Source: Marasmius tenuissimus
Taxonomy: Eukaryota; Basidiomycota; Agaricomycetes; Agaricales; Marasmiaceae
Assembly (NCBI GenBank): GCA_029532415.1
Contig: JAQOTA010000023.1
Location: forward strand, 124,001-188,000
Direction: 5' to 3'
Length of the DNA: 64,000 nucleotides
In this document: positions 44,217-55,056 of the stretch, piece by piece
How positions within the stretch are numbered: position 1 is the first letter of the stretch
Layout of the letters: the number at the start of each line of letters is the position of its first letter
Program-made: the position numbers and the translations under genes
Notes under the pieces: model-generated
What the model saw: the letters and a program-made list of their open reading frames with translations, nothing else
Database searches by the model: none
Told to the model about the DNA's origin: nothing

Positions 44217-45550
44217 ATGAAGCTCAACGAACACCCAGATTTGGCCTTTGTCCCTCCTTCCTTGGCTGCCTCTCTCGAAAAAATAGGTATCAAAACTGAC
44301 ATCGACCTTCTCTTTGGCCCTGAACCTCTCGAGATTATCCATCGTCTACCTCCGGGAGCTATAACGTTAAAAGATCTAAACGCACTGATCGCTCAGATAT
44401 CAGAAGCTACGTGTGCTCAAGGAATCTCCGCGTCAAGACTTTCTATTTCATCTTCGTACTTGTCTTCGCATTGCTCGGACCTAAACCAGATGCTGGGCGG
44501 AAGCGGCTTCAGCGCCCAGTCGGTCTACGAAATTTCCGGTGATCATAAAGCAGGGAAAAGCGTATGTCATGATCTGTCAAGGAACATTCATACTGACTCA
44601 CTTTGGGGAAGATCCTAGCCCTGAATGTAGCCTTACACTCCTTGCTCGATGATTCACGATCCGAGGTCGTCTGGATCGACACAATGGGGGACTTTTCCCC
44701 CGACCTTGCGGCAGCCATTGTAGAGTCCGAAAGGTTCCAGACTACGGTATTCCAGTGACATCTCTTATTCTACTGTGGCGGCTAATAAAGAGTCATCTCC
44801 GTTATCAAAGGAATCCCTTGAAACTCGTTATGGGGCCTTGGAGCGGCTACAAGTCGCCACAGCAGTCGATATAGAGACCGTTCATCAAGTCCTGCAATCC
44901 ATCGCAGCTCGCTTTCGGGTGAGTGCGAGCCCGCTTCAATGTTTTACCCTTTCCTCGCCCCACTAATGAAGACCGATAATTGATTATAGTTGAACGGACT
45001 TCAGTATCCGAGAACGCGATGCATCGTGATTGACACCATCACTCCCCTAATCGGACCATATCTCAGCCCGATGTCTTCCCAAGGACACGCCATTATGATA
45101 AGTTTTATGCGCCATCTTCTGGCAATAGCCAGGAATTACTCGATGGCCATATTCGTAAGTCCGAAAATCTGTCTAATTTTACTAGAGTTTGATTCCATCT
45201 ATGATCGTTCTGTTTGGCGCCAACAGGTAATCAACAACGCCACCGTGATCCAGGGGGCACAAACGGGTCCAGTTTCCATTCATACCGCATCCAACAAGAA
45301 ACCGTCGCTGGGAGCCTCGTTTCCATATCTTACAGACGCGACTCTTTGGATGTCTAGATCTCTGTCGGACCCTACGGGTCATGATGCATCGGTTGATACG
45401 ATCGTCGTGGAGGTGCTTCGTTCAAGGATATCGGTCAGTTCAACTCTCTTATCTCTCTATTATCCCTCGTCTTCTGATTCTTTTGAGGTACCGCAGTCTG
45501 CACAAGTGTGGTGCAACGTGAGGATAGTGGACGGGGTGGTCGTGGAATGA
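44217..45550 (+). CDS. RAD51-family recombinase paralogue, RAD51D-like
   Basis: Exons 44217-44561, 44612-44746, 44793-44918, 44990-45154, 45227-45433 and 45488-45550 give 346 aa. The N-terminus (MKLNEHPDLAFVPPSLAASL) is followed by LNQMLGGSGFSAQSVYEISG and a Walker A motif GDHKAGKS (GxxxxGKS). VVWIDT (the strand after Walker A) and the Walker B region RCIVIDTITPLIGPYL follow, with LLAIARNYSMAIFVINNATV and KPSLGASFPYLTDATLWMS resembling RAD51D. RAD51 paralogues help load RAD51 onto single-stranded DNA during homologous recombination. The last intron (54 nt, 45434-45487) is free of stops and a multiple of three, so its retention would add 18 residues. The call to RAD51D rather than another paralogue is by resemblance only. 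Confidence 0.78.
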
Positions 45551-47450
45551 AGGATGCGGGTACCATGATATTTTTATGTGAGTAGACTACGTGAACTGCG
45601 CAAAGAACACATCTTGGTGCTATTGGTCAGTCTGTCAATGGTGACAAACCTAAGCCCCAGGGCCCACGACAAGGGTGCACCAGGATGAGCAATTCATCCT
45701 CCCCAGAGAACTACCTACGCTATCACTACATCCAAGAAAGACAGGACTAATGATAGATGTCAAGTCACAAGAACGTGGTGGGAACATTGAAGGAGACAGC
45801 GCCGAGCTCGTAATGATGACGAGTAATAGAAATTGTGGGTCAAGTGTCTCATTCGGACCACTGAAGCTCAAGTGTCGGAGAACAACGCGAGAAAAGACTG
45901 TTGCAGAGAGAGGTTCGAGCAGGACAGACAAGCGAGGACGGGTCTGGGGACGGGTCGTATTTGCATGTGGCGAACGCATTCGGATGCTGCGACGACAAGC
46001 CGTTGTGACGACGGTTGGATGTGGCAAATGGGATCTCAGTGCGGTGCGGGCTCGCATGTGCTACCAGCCCTTAAACCTCAGATCTTAACGCTGCCGGTCG
46101 GCGGCAAGGCTCATTCCAACCGTCCAGCTAACTGCAAGACTGATGGTCGACGTAATAAGACGGCGGACGATCACTAGATGGTTTGCATTCCGGTCAGCTG
46201 CGAGAACTGAGAAATCGATGTGCGGACGCACCAATGACTTTCACACACGAGTCTTCTGGCGCCACGACCGTATCTTGACAGTCGTTCAGGTGCGTCTCGT
46301 GCAGAGTACCTCATGCAGAACTAGGAGAAGGAGAGTGTGTGGCGCACATCGATGTCGACGGAAGTCCGGGTTTGAGAGGACTACGAGGCCGGTAGTCAAC
46401 CTTAGGAATCCGAGAGAGCGAAATGAGATGCACGAGCCAGAGGTTTAGCCTGATCTTGTGTGTGGTGGAACTCACCGTTGTCAACAAGACATAAAGGAAG
46501 CCATAGAGGTCCTCTTGAGCGACCTGAGAGCAAGATAGTAAGCCCGAGAATGATGACGCAGGGGGGGTAGGAGCTGGCGAGGATGGTGAAGGTAAGGTAG
46601 AAAGGGAGACCCTGGCAGCCACGTCTTTTCTACTCGACTCGAGACTTTGGCTATGTTTGTCGGGACCAGAGCCTACAACCTGTACGCGGAAGCGCCTGAA
46701 CACCCTGGTGGCAGGCGCCCATTGATGATTGTCATTGTATCGTTTAAGGTGGCTGTGGCTGGCAGAATAGCATGATCACCGGTGGCAGGGCAAAGGGCCA
46801 CGCGTAGCGGAAGTCCAATATCGCCCAATTCGTGAAGGAGGAGAATAATCATGATGCTGAAGTTCGTTGTTGCGACGTTCGATTTTCTGGAGCCACAACC
46901 GCTGCTAACTTCAAGGAAGTAGTCGATGCGTAGGGCTAATTGTGGTAGATGCAAGAGGCTTGAGAGTGGCAGAATCGATCAGAAAGCTGATAAGTTGACG
47001 TCGCAGTATCGGAGATTCAATCATTGTAGATTCAACTGACAAGAACCCCTTCGGTCCAGGCCGTGCAACGAGTCAGTGATAACCGTATTGTTTGCCCAAC
47101 AGATTCGACTCACTCTGTTCGTGGTAACCGAGCTTTGATCCCCAACGTTGTTTTCCTGTGCGCTTTCTATTGTCCTTATTGTGAAAACAAAGGTTTCGAG
47201 GAGAAGAATAGGCGCGGGAAGAGAGCCAAATACGGGAATAATTGATTACATAATCAATTGATCGTGTCCTTGTTGTTCTTCGCGTATCTGCCTCGTCCAT
47301 TGTTCTTTGTTCTTTGTCTCGCATTATCCCTCCCTCTCCAGAAAGTATAAAACGACTCTTCGCTATGCGGATCAACAATATCTCCCTTTCACTCCCCTCC
47401 GCCGCCACCCTCCTTTACGGTTTACAATCTTCCGTTGAACGAAACTTACG
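45551..47450. other. Intergenic or unrecognised genes
   Basis: No gene is certain. Minus-strand frames at 45650-46057, 46311-46703 and 46673-46954 (the last with a hydrophobic stretch NFSIMIILLLHELGDIGLPL) could be exons of one spliced gene, but I could not join them into a recognisable protein. A plus-strand frame at 45675-46088 overlaps the first. The right end holds the promoter of the cupredoxin gene. Confidence 0.4.
47346..47353 (+). promoter_or_regulatory. TATA box of the cupredoxin gene
   Basis: GAAAGTATAAAACGAC lies about 100 bp upstream of the ATG at 47451 in the right orientation, followed by a C/T-rich leader typical of highly expressed fungal genes. Confidence 0.55.
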
Positions 47451-48789
47451 ATGATTTTCTCCCGCAAATCCGCCTTCATCACCCTTGCTTGTCTTTCCCT
47501 CGCTGTTATACCAGTAGTTCGCTCGGCTACAATTGACGTCGTCGTTGGCGGACCTGGTGCTCTCAAATACGAGCCGGAGTTTGTTGTAAGTTGCCCTTTT
47601 TGCCTTCAACAATGACTTTAGTACTCACTTGCGATCAAACAGAATGCCTCCGTTGGGGATGTCATTAGATTCACTTTCAAGCAAAAGAACCACACTGTAA
47701 CTCAGTCGACTCTGGAGTCGCCATGCTCTCCTATGAGGTCGGGATTCGACTCGGGATTGTGAGTCTCCAACCTAATATCGAGTCCGAACATGTTTAATAA
47801 TGGGTATTCACATAGTGTCCCAGTTGCCGACACTGTCACTTCGGGCTTCCAACAAGCACAACTTACTATCGAAGACACCAACCCGATTTGGATTTACTGC
47901 CGTCAGGGAAACCACTGTCAACAAGGAATGGTTTTCGCGGTCAACCCTGGTGACAAGTTTGAGGCCTTCAAGGCTGCCGCCGCGGGAAACAGCACTACAA
48001 CCGCAACAGGCTCCGCCACTTCTGGTGCTGTTACTGTCACTGCAACTGTTACGATCTCCAATGGCCAAACCATCACCACTACCTATGCATCTGCCCCCGG
48101 CTCTTCAGCGCCTACTGCTGCCACTTCGCGCGACCACAGGGTGGTCGTAGGTGGCACCGGAGGAAAGCTCACTTACGAGCCCGCAAACATCACCGCCCAG
48201 GCCGGGGACACGGTCACCTTCGAGTTCAGACAGAAGAACCATACCGTCACCCAGAGCTCTTTCGATCAAGTGAGAATCTTCCTGTCCATCTCGTCCTTCA
48301 AGCCTGAACTGACGTCATTTCCTTTTCAGCCTTGTCAAGCTCTGTCTGCTGGTGGTCAAGCTGGATTTGACTCTGGGTTGTAAGTGTGAAGCTCAAGTCC
48401 TCAATGATCATCGTTCTCATGATTTTTTTTCAGCATGTTTGTTGCCGACTCCGAAACCACTTTCCCCACCTACACCATCCAGGTCAACGATGTAAGTTTT
48501 CCTCTCCTTTAACCCGGGAAAGAGTCGCTCATTGTGTTCTGCGCTTGAATAGACCAAACCCATCTGGGCATACTGTCGTCAGGGTAACCACTGCACCAGC
48601 GGCATGGTGTTCAGCGTCAACGCTGTTGAATCTGGACCCAACGGCTTTGAAGCTTTCAAGGCCAAGGCAACCGGTGGTGCATCGGGTGGAAACTCAGGGA
48701 ACAACAATGCGGCCTTCTCCACCAGGCTGAACGGTGCTGGCATCGTCGTCGCTGTTGTTGGTGTTATTCTCGGCTCCCTCATGTGTTGA
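47451..48789 (+). CDS. Secreted double-cupredoxin protein, probably GPI-anchored
   Basis: Six exons (47451-47585, 47643-47758, 47816-48269, 48330-48379, 48434-48491, 48553-48789) give 349 aa. The signal peptide is MIFSRKSAFITLACLSLAVI, ending near VVRSA. Two homologous plastocyanin-like domains follow. Domain 1 carries KQKNHTVTQS and PIWIYCRQGNHCQQGMVFAV. Domain 2 carries RQKNHTVTQS and PIWAYCRQGNHCTSGMVFSV, with a Ser/Thr-rich linker between them. In each, His of KNHT, Cys of YCRQ, His of GNHC and Met of GMVF could supply copper ligands. The C-terminus is Gly/Asn-rich and ends in a hydrophobic tail (GAGIVVAVVGVILGSLMC), fitting a GPI anchor. This belongs to the fungal 'extracellular serine-rich/cupredoxin' surface proteins. 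Its precise role is unknown. Confidence 0.9.
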
Positions 48790-49125
48790 TCACGATCCGT
48801 CACGCTCTCACTGTCGCTCATGGACGTTTCTTTTTTTTTCCCTTTTGGTTTACGAGTTGCTGTATCTATAATCTCTTAGACGACTTGACGGCCGTTGTGT
48901 ATCGACTACTCTTGGGACTCTCTACCCACTCACTACTACTGTACTTTATGAAAAGCCCCAAGTGCTCCTTGGGACTAGTAGCTATTGGTACTGGTACTGG
49001 CTGATAATACATCTACTAATTGTTCAAATTCCCGTTGTTCAAATTCCCTGTTGCGTTAGTCGAACCCAGTCAACATTCACAGGCCTACCTATTTCGGTAA
49101 CACCCACCTTTCTTCCGTTCCACCA
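48790..49125. other. Intergenic spacer
   Basis: Short region between the cupredoxin stop and the PDCD5 start. It holds a T-rich run near 48830-48845 and no gene. It probably contains the cupredoxin 3' end and the PDCD5 promoter. Confidence 0.5.
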
Positions 49126-49743
49126 ATGTCGAACCACAGCACAATACCCGCCGAACTCTCCCAAGCACAGGGCTTCCAAGCACAAGGGCTTCAAGCGCCT
49201 ACATCAGGATTACCAGGACCTCAGCAGGACGATGGGAAACAAGCCCAGGCTGCTGCTCAGGAGGAGCAGATGCGACGCGATTTGATGGCTACAGTTCTCG
49301 ATACTGCAGCTCGTGAACGACGTACGTCTTCTAAACACCCGCAAGAATCCAAAGTGGAAGACTTTTTCTGACACTTTGACTTGCACTAGTGTCGCGTATA
49401 TCTTTGGTTAGCCCGGAGAGGTCGAGACAGATTGAAGGAATCCTGTTGAGGATGGCGCAGTCGGGTCAGTTGAGAGGGAGAGTTTCGGAGAATCAGTTGA
49501 TCGAGCTACTCGAGCAGGTGCGTAGTGTGGTGTTTCTAATATTCTGGCACTTGGAGTACTGATTCACGCTCGCGTGCACACAGATGGAGGCCGCCACAGG
49601 ACAGACTACGCAGAAGAAATCGACTATAGTAGTGCGTGCTTCATGTTCCCATGTTCTAAGATTTCTAATGCTCGACTCTTCTTTCTTTTTCGCGCTTGTA
49701 GTATCAGCGAAGGCGGGATTTCGATGACGATGATGATTTCTGA
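49126..49743 (+). CDS. PDCD5/TFAR19-family DNA-binding protein
   Basis: Four exons (49126-49321, 49390-49517, 49584-49631, 49702-49743) give 137 aa. The core triple-helix region reads LDTAARERLSRISLVSPERS, RQIEGILLRMAQSGQLRGRV and SENQLIELLEQ, and the protein ends YQRRRDFDDDDDF. This matches PDCD5 (yeast Sdd2/YMR074C), a small conserved protein linked to chaperonin and chromatin functions and, in animals, to apoptosis. The Gln-rich N-terminal 50 residues are less conserved. The basic-then-acidic C-terminus is diagnostic. Confidence 0.93.
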
Positions 49744-50013
49744 TTAAAATTACCCTCTCGACACCTATTGCTTTCATCTGTACATTTACCATCTCATGCC
49801 AACAATATCGAGTCATTGTTTTCGACCAAGGACGTCAGATTGAATACAACAAGGACGTTACAACAACGTTACAACACTTGCGGCATTGATACAAGAAAAT
49901 AGACTTTAGATTATACTACAGTTGCAGGGTTCAGAGGAGTTCCGATTCATCCGCTCCTTCTATAAGTTTGTCGCGGAGGGGTGAACTGCACACGACCTTC
50001 AATGTTCTGCATG
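49744..50013. other. Convergent 3' region
   Basis: Lies between the PDCD5 stop and the PAN2 stop; no gene. An alternative end of PAN2 may lie here: a GTGAGT at the codons after MNPNL could splice over 38 nt to an exon reading VVCSSPLRDKLIEGADESEL before a stop near 49,935. Confidence 0.35.
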
Positions 50014-53000
50014 CTACCGTGGAGAAGGACTCACAAGGTTGGGGTTCATATTGAACGGTACAGGAACAGGCGTCTGGGAGGTACTAGTAGGGTAGGCAAG
50101 CACTTGTGGGCTCCCAGGGCTCATAGTCATGTGCGAGAATTTTGTCGGTGTGTCCTGAAGCTCAGCTTGTGAGCCAGGTAATGGTGGTGGTTTGAAATTC
50201 TAATTCCAGTATGTTTTGTTCGTTAGAGAGGTGGGCTCGGGGATTGATTCAACACTCACGTATTGCCTCCCCTCTTTGTAAAGTTCGTCAAGCTTCTGGT
50301 CGAAAATACCTTGTTCCTCGAACTCGTGGTATGCCTGGTAAAGATTTAGTGCGGAACGAGCGTCTTCGATGGAATCGTGCGTTTCGGTTTGAATATGCTC
50401 ATCAAGAATAAACCAGACAAGGAAACGGAGCGAAAGACGACGTTGTCGAGCCTTCAGGAAGTAAAGGTCCACAGTGTCTATGACCTGTTCCGGAGGAACA
50501 AAAATATCTGCGTGTCGTCGCATGAGACATGTCTCACGCATGAGGATATATGGCGTACTGATTATCCGGAAGTCTTTCGACAACCCATGTCCTATGAAGA
50601 TGCAACCACGATCAACGAGAAGCCGGAGTTTTTTGTAGACAACTTTCAAGGGTGTGAGTGTATACGGTGATTGGAGAGGGTCCAAATCGCCGACTACATG
50701 ATGAGTGAGTCCTTAAGTTTGCGCAGCAATGCCGCAAGACGGACGTACATTTGATACCGGAGAATTCAGTGAGGTAGTCAACAATGGCCTCGCTTGTATG
50801 GATGTGGTCGTCGATGAAGGGTAGCCCTCGTTTGGGACCGTCTCCGCGCAACACTGAAACTCTGGCAAGGCTTAACCTCGCGGGTCGAATGACTTTCTTC
50901 GTGCCGTCCGACTTGAACTCGGTGTCTTCCTGGAATGCAAAGCATGTTCAGTGACGTGCTGAAAGGGCCTACACATAACCAATACACGAACCTGTTGCAT
51001 CTGAACGAACTCAGCATCTATTGCGACTAAAGTCCCTGGCGTAGGAAGTTCTTCATGTGATAGACATTCATGTTTGATGCGCGTAGGGTCTCGGTTTCTT
51101 TGTTTCTTACATCAGCCTAGAGCGTTTACAGTAGTTGAGGAGGGGCTGCTCACAGGGAGATGGAAGTGTCTTGACAAAGAATGGTTGGATCAATCCTGTC
51201 TGGGAGGACACTGAAGTCCAAAGTCTCCCTGGTGTCGACCCGCTCAAGATACAGGACAGACGGGACCTGGGGAGAGAGAAGTATTTATCAGATCAACTAG
51301 AAGACTAGGCGAAGTATAGACCCACCTTCCAGCGATCGGGGAAACTCAACGCCTCCTCTTCTGAAATGTTCTTAACGACGAAATCATTGAAAAGATACCA
51401 AGGGCTCCCCATCGGATCCTGGACCTCCGCCTCTGGGACTGTTGAGGAAGCTTTCAACACTAAGAATCATAGACTTCCCGCAAATCCCACCTTTGATAAT
51501 CGACACTAGATGCGGACGCTGATCACTGGAGCTGATCTGCAGTACCATTGCCTAGGACAAGAGTGTTGAACTTCATGAGGCCATTGATACAAATCGAACA
51601 TACCCTCAGCTCGTATTTGGCGTATTCGGGGTCGTCTGTACTCCCCACTTGTCCATTCAGCTCCAAGTAAGGCTTCAAGAATCTTTGACTACGGTTGTCC
51701 AGCCAATAAGACAAATCATCGTCCGAGCTGACGCAGGCGTTAATAGCCAGAATGAACGGCAGATCTCTGGTGGGTAGGGTCCGCTGGGACGAAAAAGTGG
51801 CAAACTGTTTGCACGTCTGGCAGGTTGCCTTGTGTGTCATTTTGCGTAGCAGAGAATAACGAAGTATCAACGGAAAATCCGCTGGCGAGTCGCCGCGTGC
51901 CTAGTGGTGTTCAATATACGGAGGAAAGCACAAGTCGATGGACCCACTTTGCGAGGATAAATGAGATCAATGAGGTGGGACATGTTGTCCTTCTCCCGCG
52001 TTGCTTTGCAGTGCATACAAGTTATCAAGGTTTTTGCGTCAATACCGAGTAACTGAGTTATCGGTGCTGGTGCTGGATTACGCTCATCCTGTGAACCGAA
52101 CGCATCTTTGACCAATCGAGGATTATGAGGGAAAACGTTGCCCTCGGCGCCGAGGTGGTCGATGAGGAAACGATTGAACGACTGAATCTTTTGAGCATAG
52201 TCGACGTTGGATTCTCGGCCATAGTCGATTAGGTCGATCGAGTTGAATGCTAGAGAGCGGCATGTTAGACCTTATGATTTTGATTTGCATAACCTGACGT
52301 ACCGTGAGCGAGGCAGCCGACCGTCTTGCAGAAATTACTGGTCTGGCAGTTGGTTCCCCGAGCGTCTTCGAGCATTCGTACAACAAATCCAAGTTCGCAA
52401 AGCAAGCAGTGTTCCCTTGGACAGCTGGTGATGATGTGGGATTTTGCCAGGTGTCTAATAGGAAGACAATAATGCATCGTCTGAACCAGCGGGTTTGTGT
52501 AGGAGTTGAGGATATGGGTTTCAAGACCACTAAACTCAGTCTCGTTGTAGAACCTAAGGTTGCGTGAGTACAAATACATGGAATCAACAGTCTGTAGTCA
52601 CCCAAAGTCGAAATCTTCGACGCCAAATTTGGAGTATTCGATCTCGACGAGTCGATATTTCTTAGGGATCTCGTTTCCGGTCAAATCCACCGGCGTTTCT
52701 GGCTCCTGCCGGAATACTTTAGGCGTCCACAGGTAACGTCGATTCACAGAAAACGCACCTCGCCGGTCCGCGATTTCCCACTTCGGAAGCGTCCATTGCT
52801 CTTTCGGGGGGCTGATACCATGTTTCGCCTCCCACGAAGTTCTTTGGGCAATGGAGCGTAGGCGACATTATCGTTGATTTTCATAGTATTCAGAACTTGC
52901 AGAGGAATCTTTGGGGGCGGCGGGTATGTTGGCGTCGACATCGCAAACTGCGGGGTCCATGCGGACAGCAGCTGGGTTTTGTAATGGGGAAGCCCTATAG

Positions 53001-54243
53001 AGTTCAGAGGCCTGATCTATCGTGAATGGGAGGACAACTTGAGTGTTCAAGGGACGTACGTGGAGTCATCCCATTGTATGTTTGGGAGAGGCTCGGGAGC
53101 ATCTGCCCACTCAAACTGACGACCCTCAAAGCCATTCAGAGGAACGTCGGTTGTATCCTCTGCTTGACTGCGAAGATGGACAGCACCCTCCGCGTCTCCA
53201 CACGCTAGGTAGGCACTGGTCGGTGAAATGGCGATCGACGTAAGATACGAAGTCAAATTGAGCTAGAGGGTCTTCAATGAGGCAGACGATTCGCATCAGA
53301 TTTCGGGGCAAGTACCTGATAAAACTCATTGACGGCTCCGGGGTTCGTAACGTCAACGATATTGACCAACCCTTGGTTGGAGGCCACAGCGATACTTGAA
53401 GACCTTTTTGGAACGACAGAAATGAAGGCTGGACCGGCGGGGAATGGAATGGGAGGAAGAGCGCGCATAGTCCGAAGATCGTACACTTTGACGAGAGGAT
53501 CGGGGAAAGGATGTGATTGCCTGTGATAGTGATCGTTAGCTCTTAGCTTTCCGTGAGGAGTACGTATTGTAATAACCTGAGACTCAGGCCAATGGTGAAT
53601 ACAAAATTTCCGATAGTTTCCAATCCTTGGATGCTGCTGTAGTGAGCTTTGACAGAACTTTCCGAACCTCCATTTCGCGTGATACCAGTTCGAGGATCAT
53701 GGGCCCTCAGATAACCATCCGCACCTCCCGATAGCAAGAAGGAACTTGAGAATGCCATTTGAGTGATCAGTGAAGGCACTTGCATTTGCCGAATGACACT
53801 GCCAGTCATAGCGTTCAACATCAACAAGTCCATGTCAACAGTCGAAGCTGCAACAGCAGAAGAGCTAGCAGATGAAGCAAACGTTGCCAATGACGATGCC
53901 GAGCTACAAGACAATAATTAACAGGGAATAGCAATCGAAAGAAACTTGGGACTCACTTGTAATACCATTTATTCATGCCTCCTTTTGCCCAAGAACCAAC
54001 GCCTGATCCTCCCACACTAGCGGCCCTTACTTGATTATCCCCAGCGACTATCTTCTGAACTGGATGATCGCCAGCGCGAAAGCAGACTCCGCGTACTCCA
54101 GTAGTTCCATGGTGCGCTGAGACGTACCCAGAGCCTGAACCGGCCCAAAGCGTATCGGAGACTGGGTCGAATGATAGTGCTGAGACCGGTTGAGGAAATG
54201 GATGAATGACGATGGGAGGAAGAGAATACTGAAAACCAGACAT
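50014..54243 (-). CDS. PAN2: PAN2, catalytic subunit of the PAN2-PAN3 poly(A) nuclease
   Basis: Many exons on the minus strand. The protein starts MSGFQYSLPPIVIHPFPQPV with a WD40 propeller (VSALSFDPVSDTLWAGSGSG, and LPHIQ-type blades). A central ubiquitin-hydrolase-like domain follows, recognisable from CQTCKQFATFSSQRTLPTRD and LPFILAINACVSSDDDLSYW, which is catalytically inactive in this family. The C-terminal RNase T/DEDD exonuclease contains TLVAIDAEFVQMQQ, FIGHGLSKDFRII and ETHDSIEDARSALNLY, so the D-E-D-H-D residues appear intact. PAN2-PAN3 shortens mRNA poly(A) tails in the cytoplasm at the start of mRNA decay. The last exon is Pro/Ser-rich and ends NPNLVSPSPR; its exact end is slightly uncertain. 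Confidence 0.93.
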
Positions 54244-55056
54244 CTAGGATCCCATACACGCGGTTTGAAATCGCCAGTCAAGTCCAAGCGTGGCCAAGCC
54301 GGCAATGTGTGACCGTGACATCACAGTCGAGTCAAGGACCGATAGGGACCCATAAGTCTTTGCTTCTTGCCTCAATCCTTCGTACCTGTACCCGATGGAA
54401 GACCACCCATCTGTTGGTTTCTCCTCACGAAAAAGATCAATCAGATACTAACGCGGCTTTAAGTACCCTGAACTCTCAAATCTCGTCAAGAAATATCCAA
54501 AATATGGCGGGTCATTATTCCAGACCTACAACGACCTTCTGCTAGGTGATTCAGGTCCGTTGTATTGAGATTCTCGAATTCTGACTCCTAATAAAGCACA
54601 ACAATGGAGGGACGTTGAGGTCCAAGATCTGGGGGAAACACATTTGCGTGGATACATTCTAGGGCGAAGACCGATAACTGCAACGGATGCAGACGAATTC
54701 CTGTGTGTCGTTCCATGTTCTCTATCGGAGTCTATATCAATAGGATGGTGCGTACCTTGAAATATCATGCATGACTCTTGCTGACTCGCCTGTCAAGGCT
54801 TTCTGGGATATTCGAGCAGCTGTCTACGGAGGAGATATACCTCGCAATCAATACCGACGATTCATCAATCGTGTATTATAAGCTCAGTCATGGAATAGTG
54901 AAGCCCTTTGTCTAGATACGACATTTTGCGTTTTTCATGTCGACTACACTGGCGATACAACGATATACTTCGACTTAATCAAGAAATGTAAACGAGACGG
55001 GCAAGAAGAGGGTCGTCCACTTGAATACCATGGCCAACTGATACCCCGACTTAGTA
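54244..55056. other. Intergenic, no gene seen
   Basis: PAN2 upstream region and 3' flank of the flavin monooxygenase gene. Frames below 85 codons only; no domain. Confidence 0.55.
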
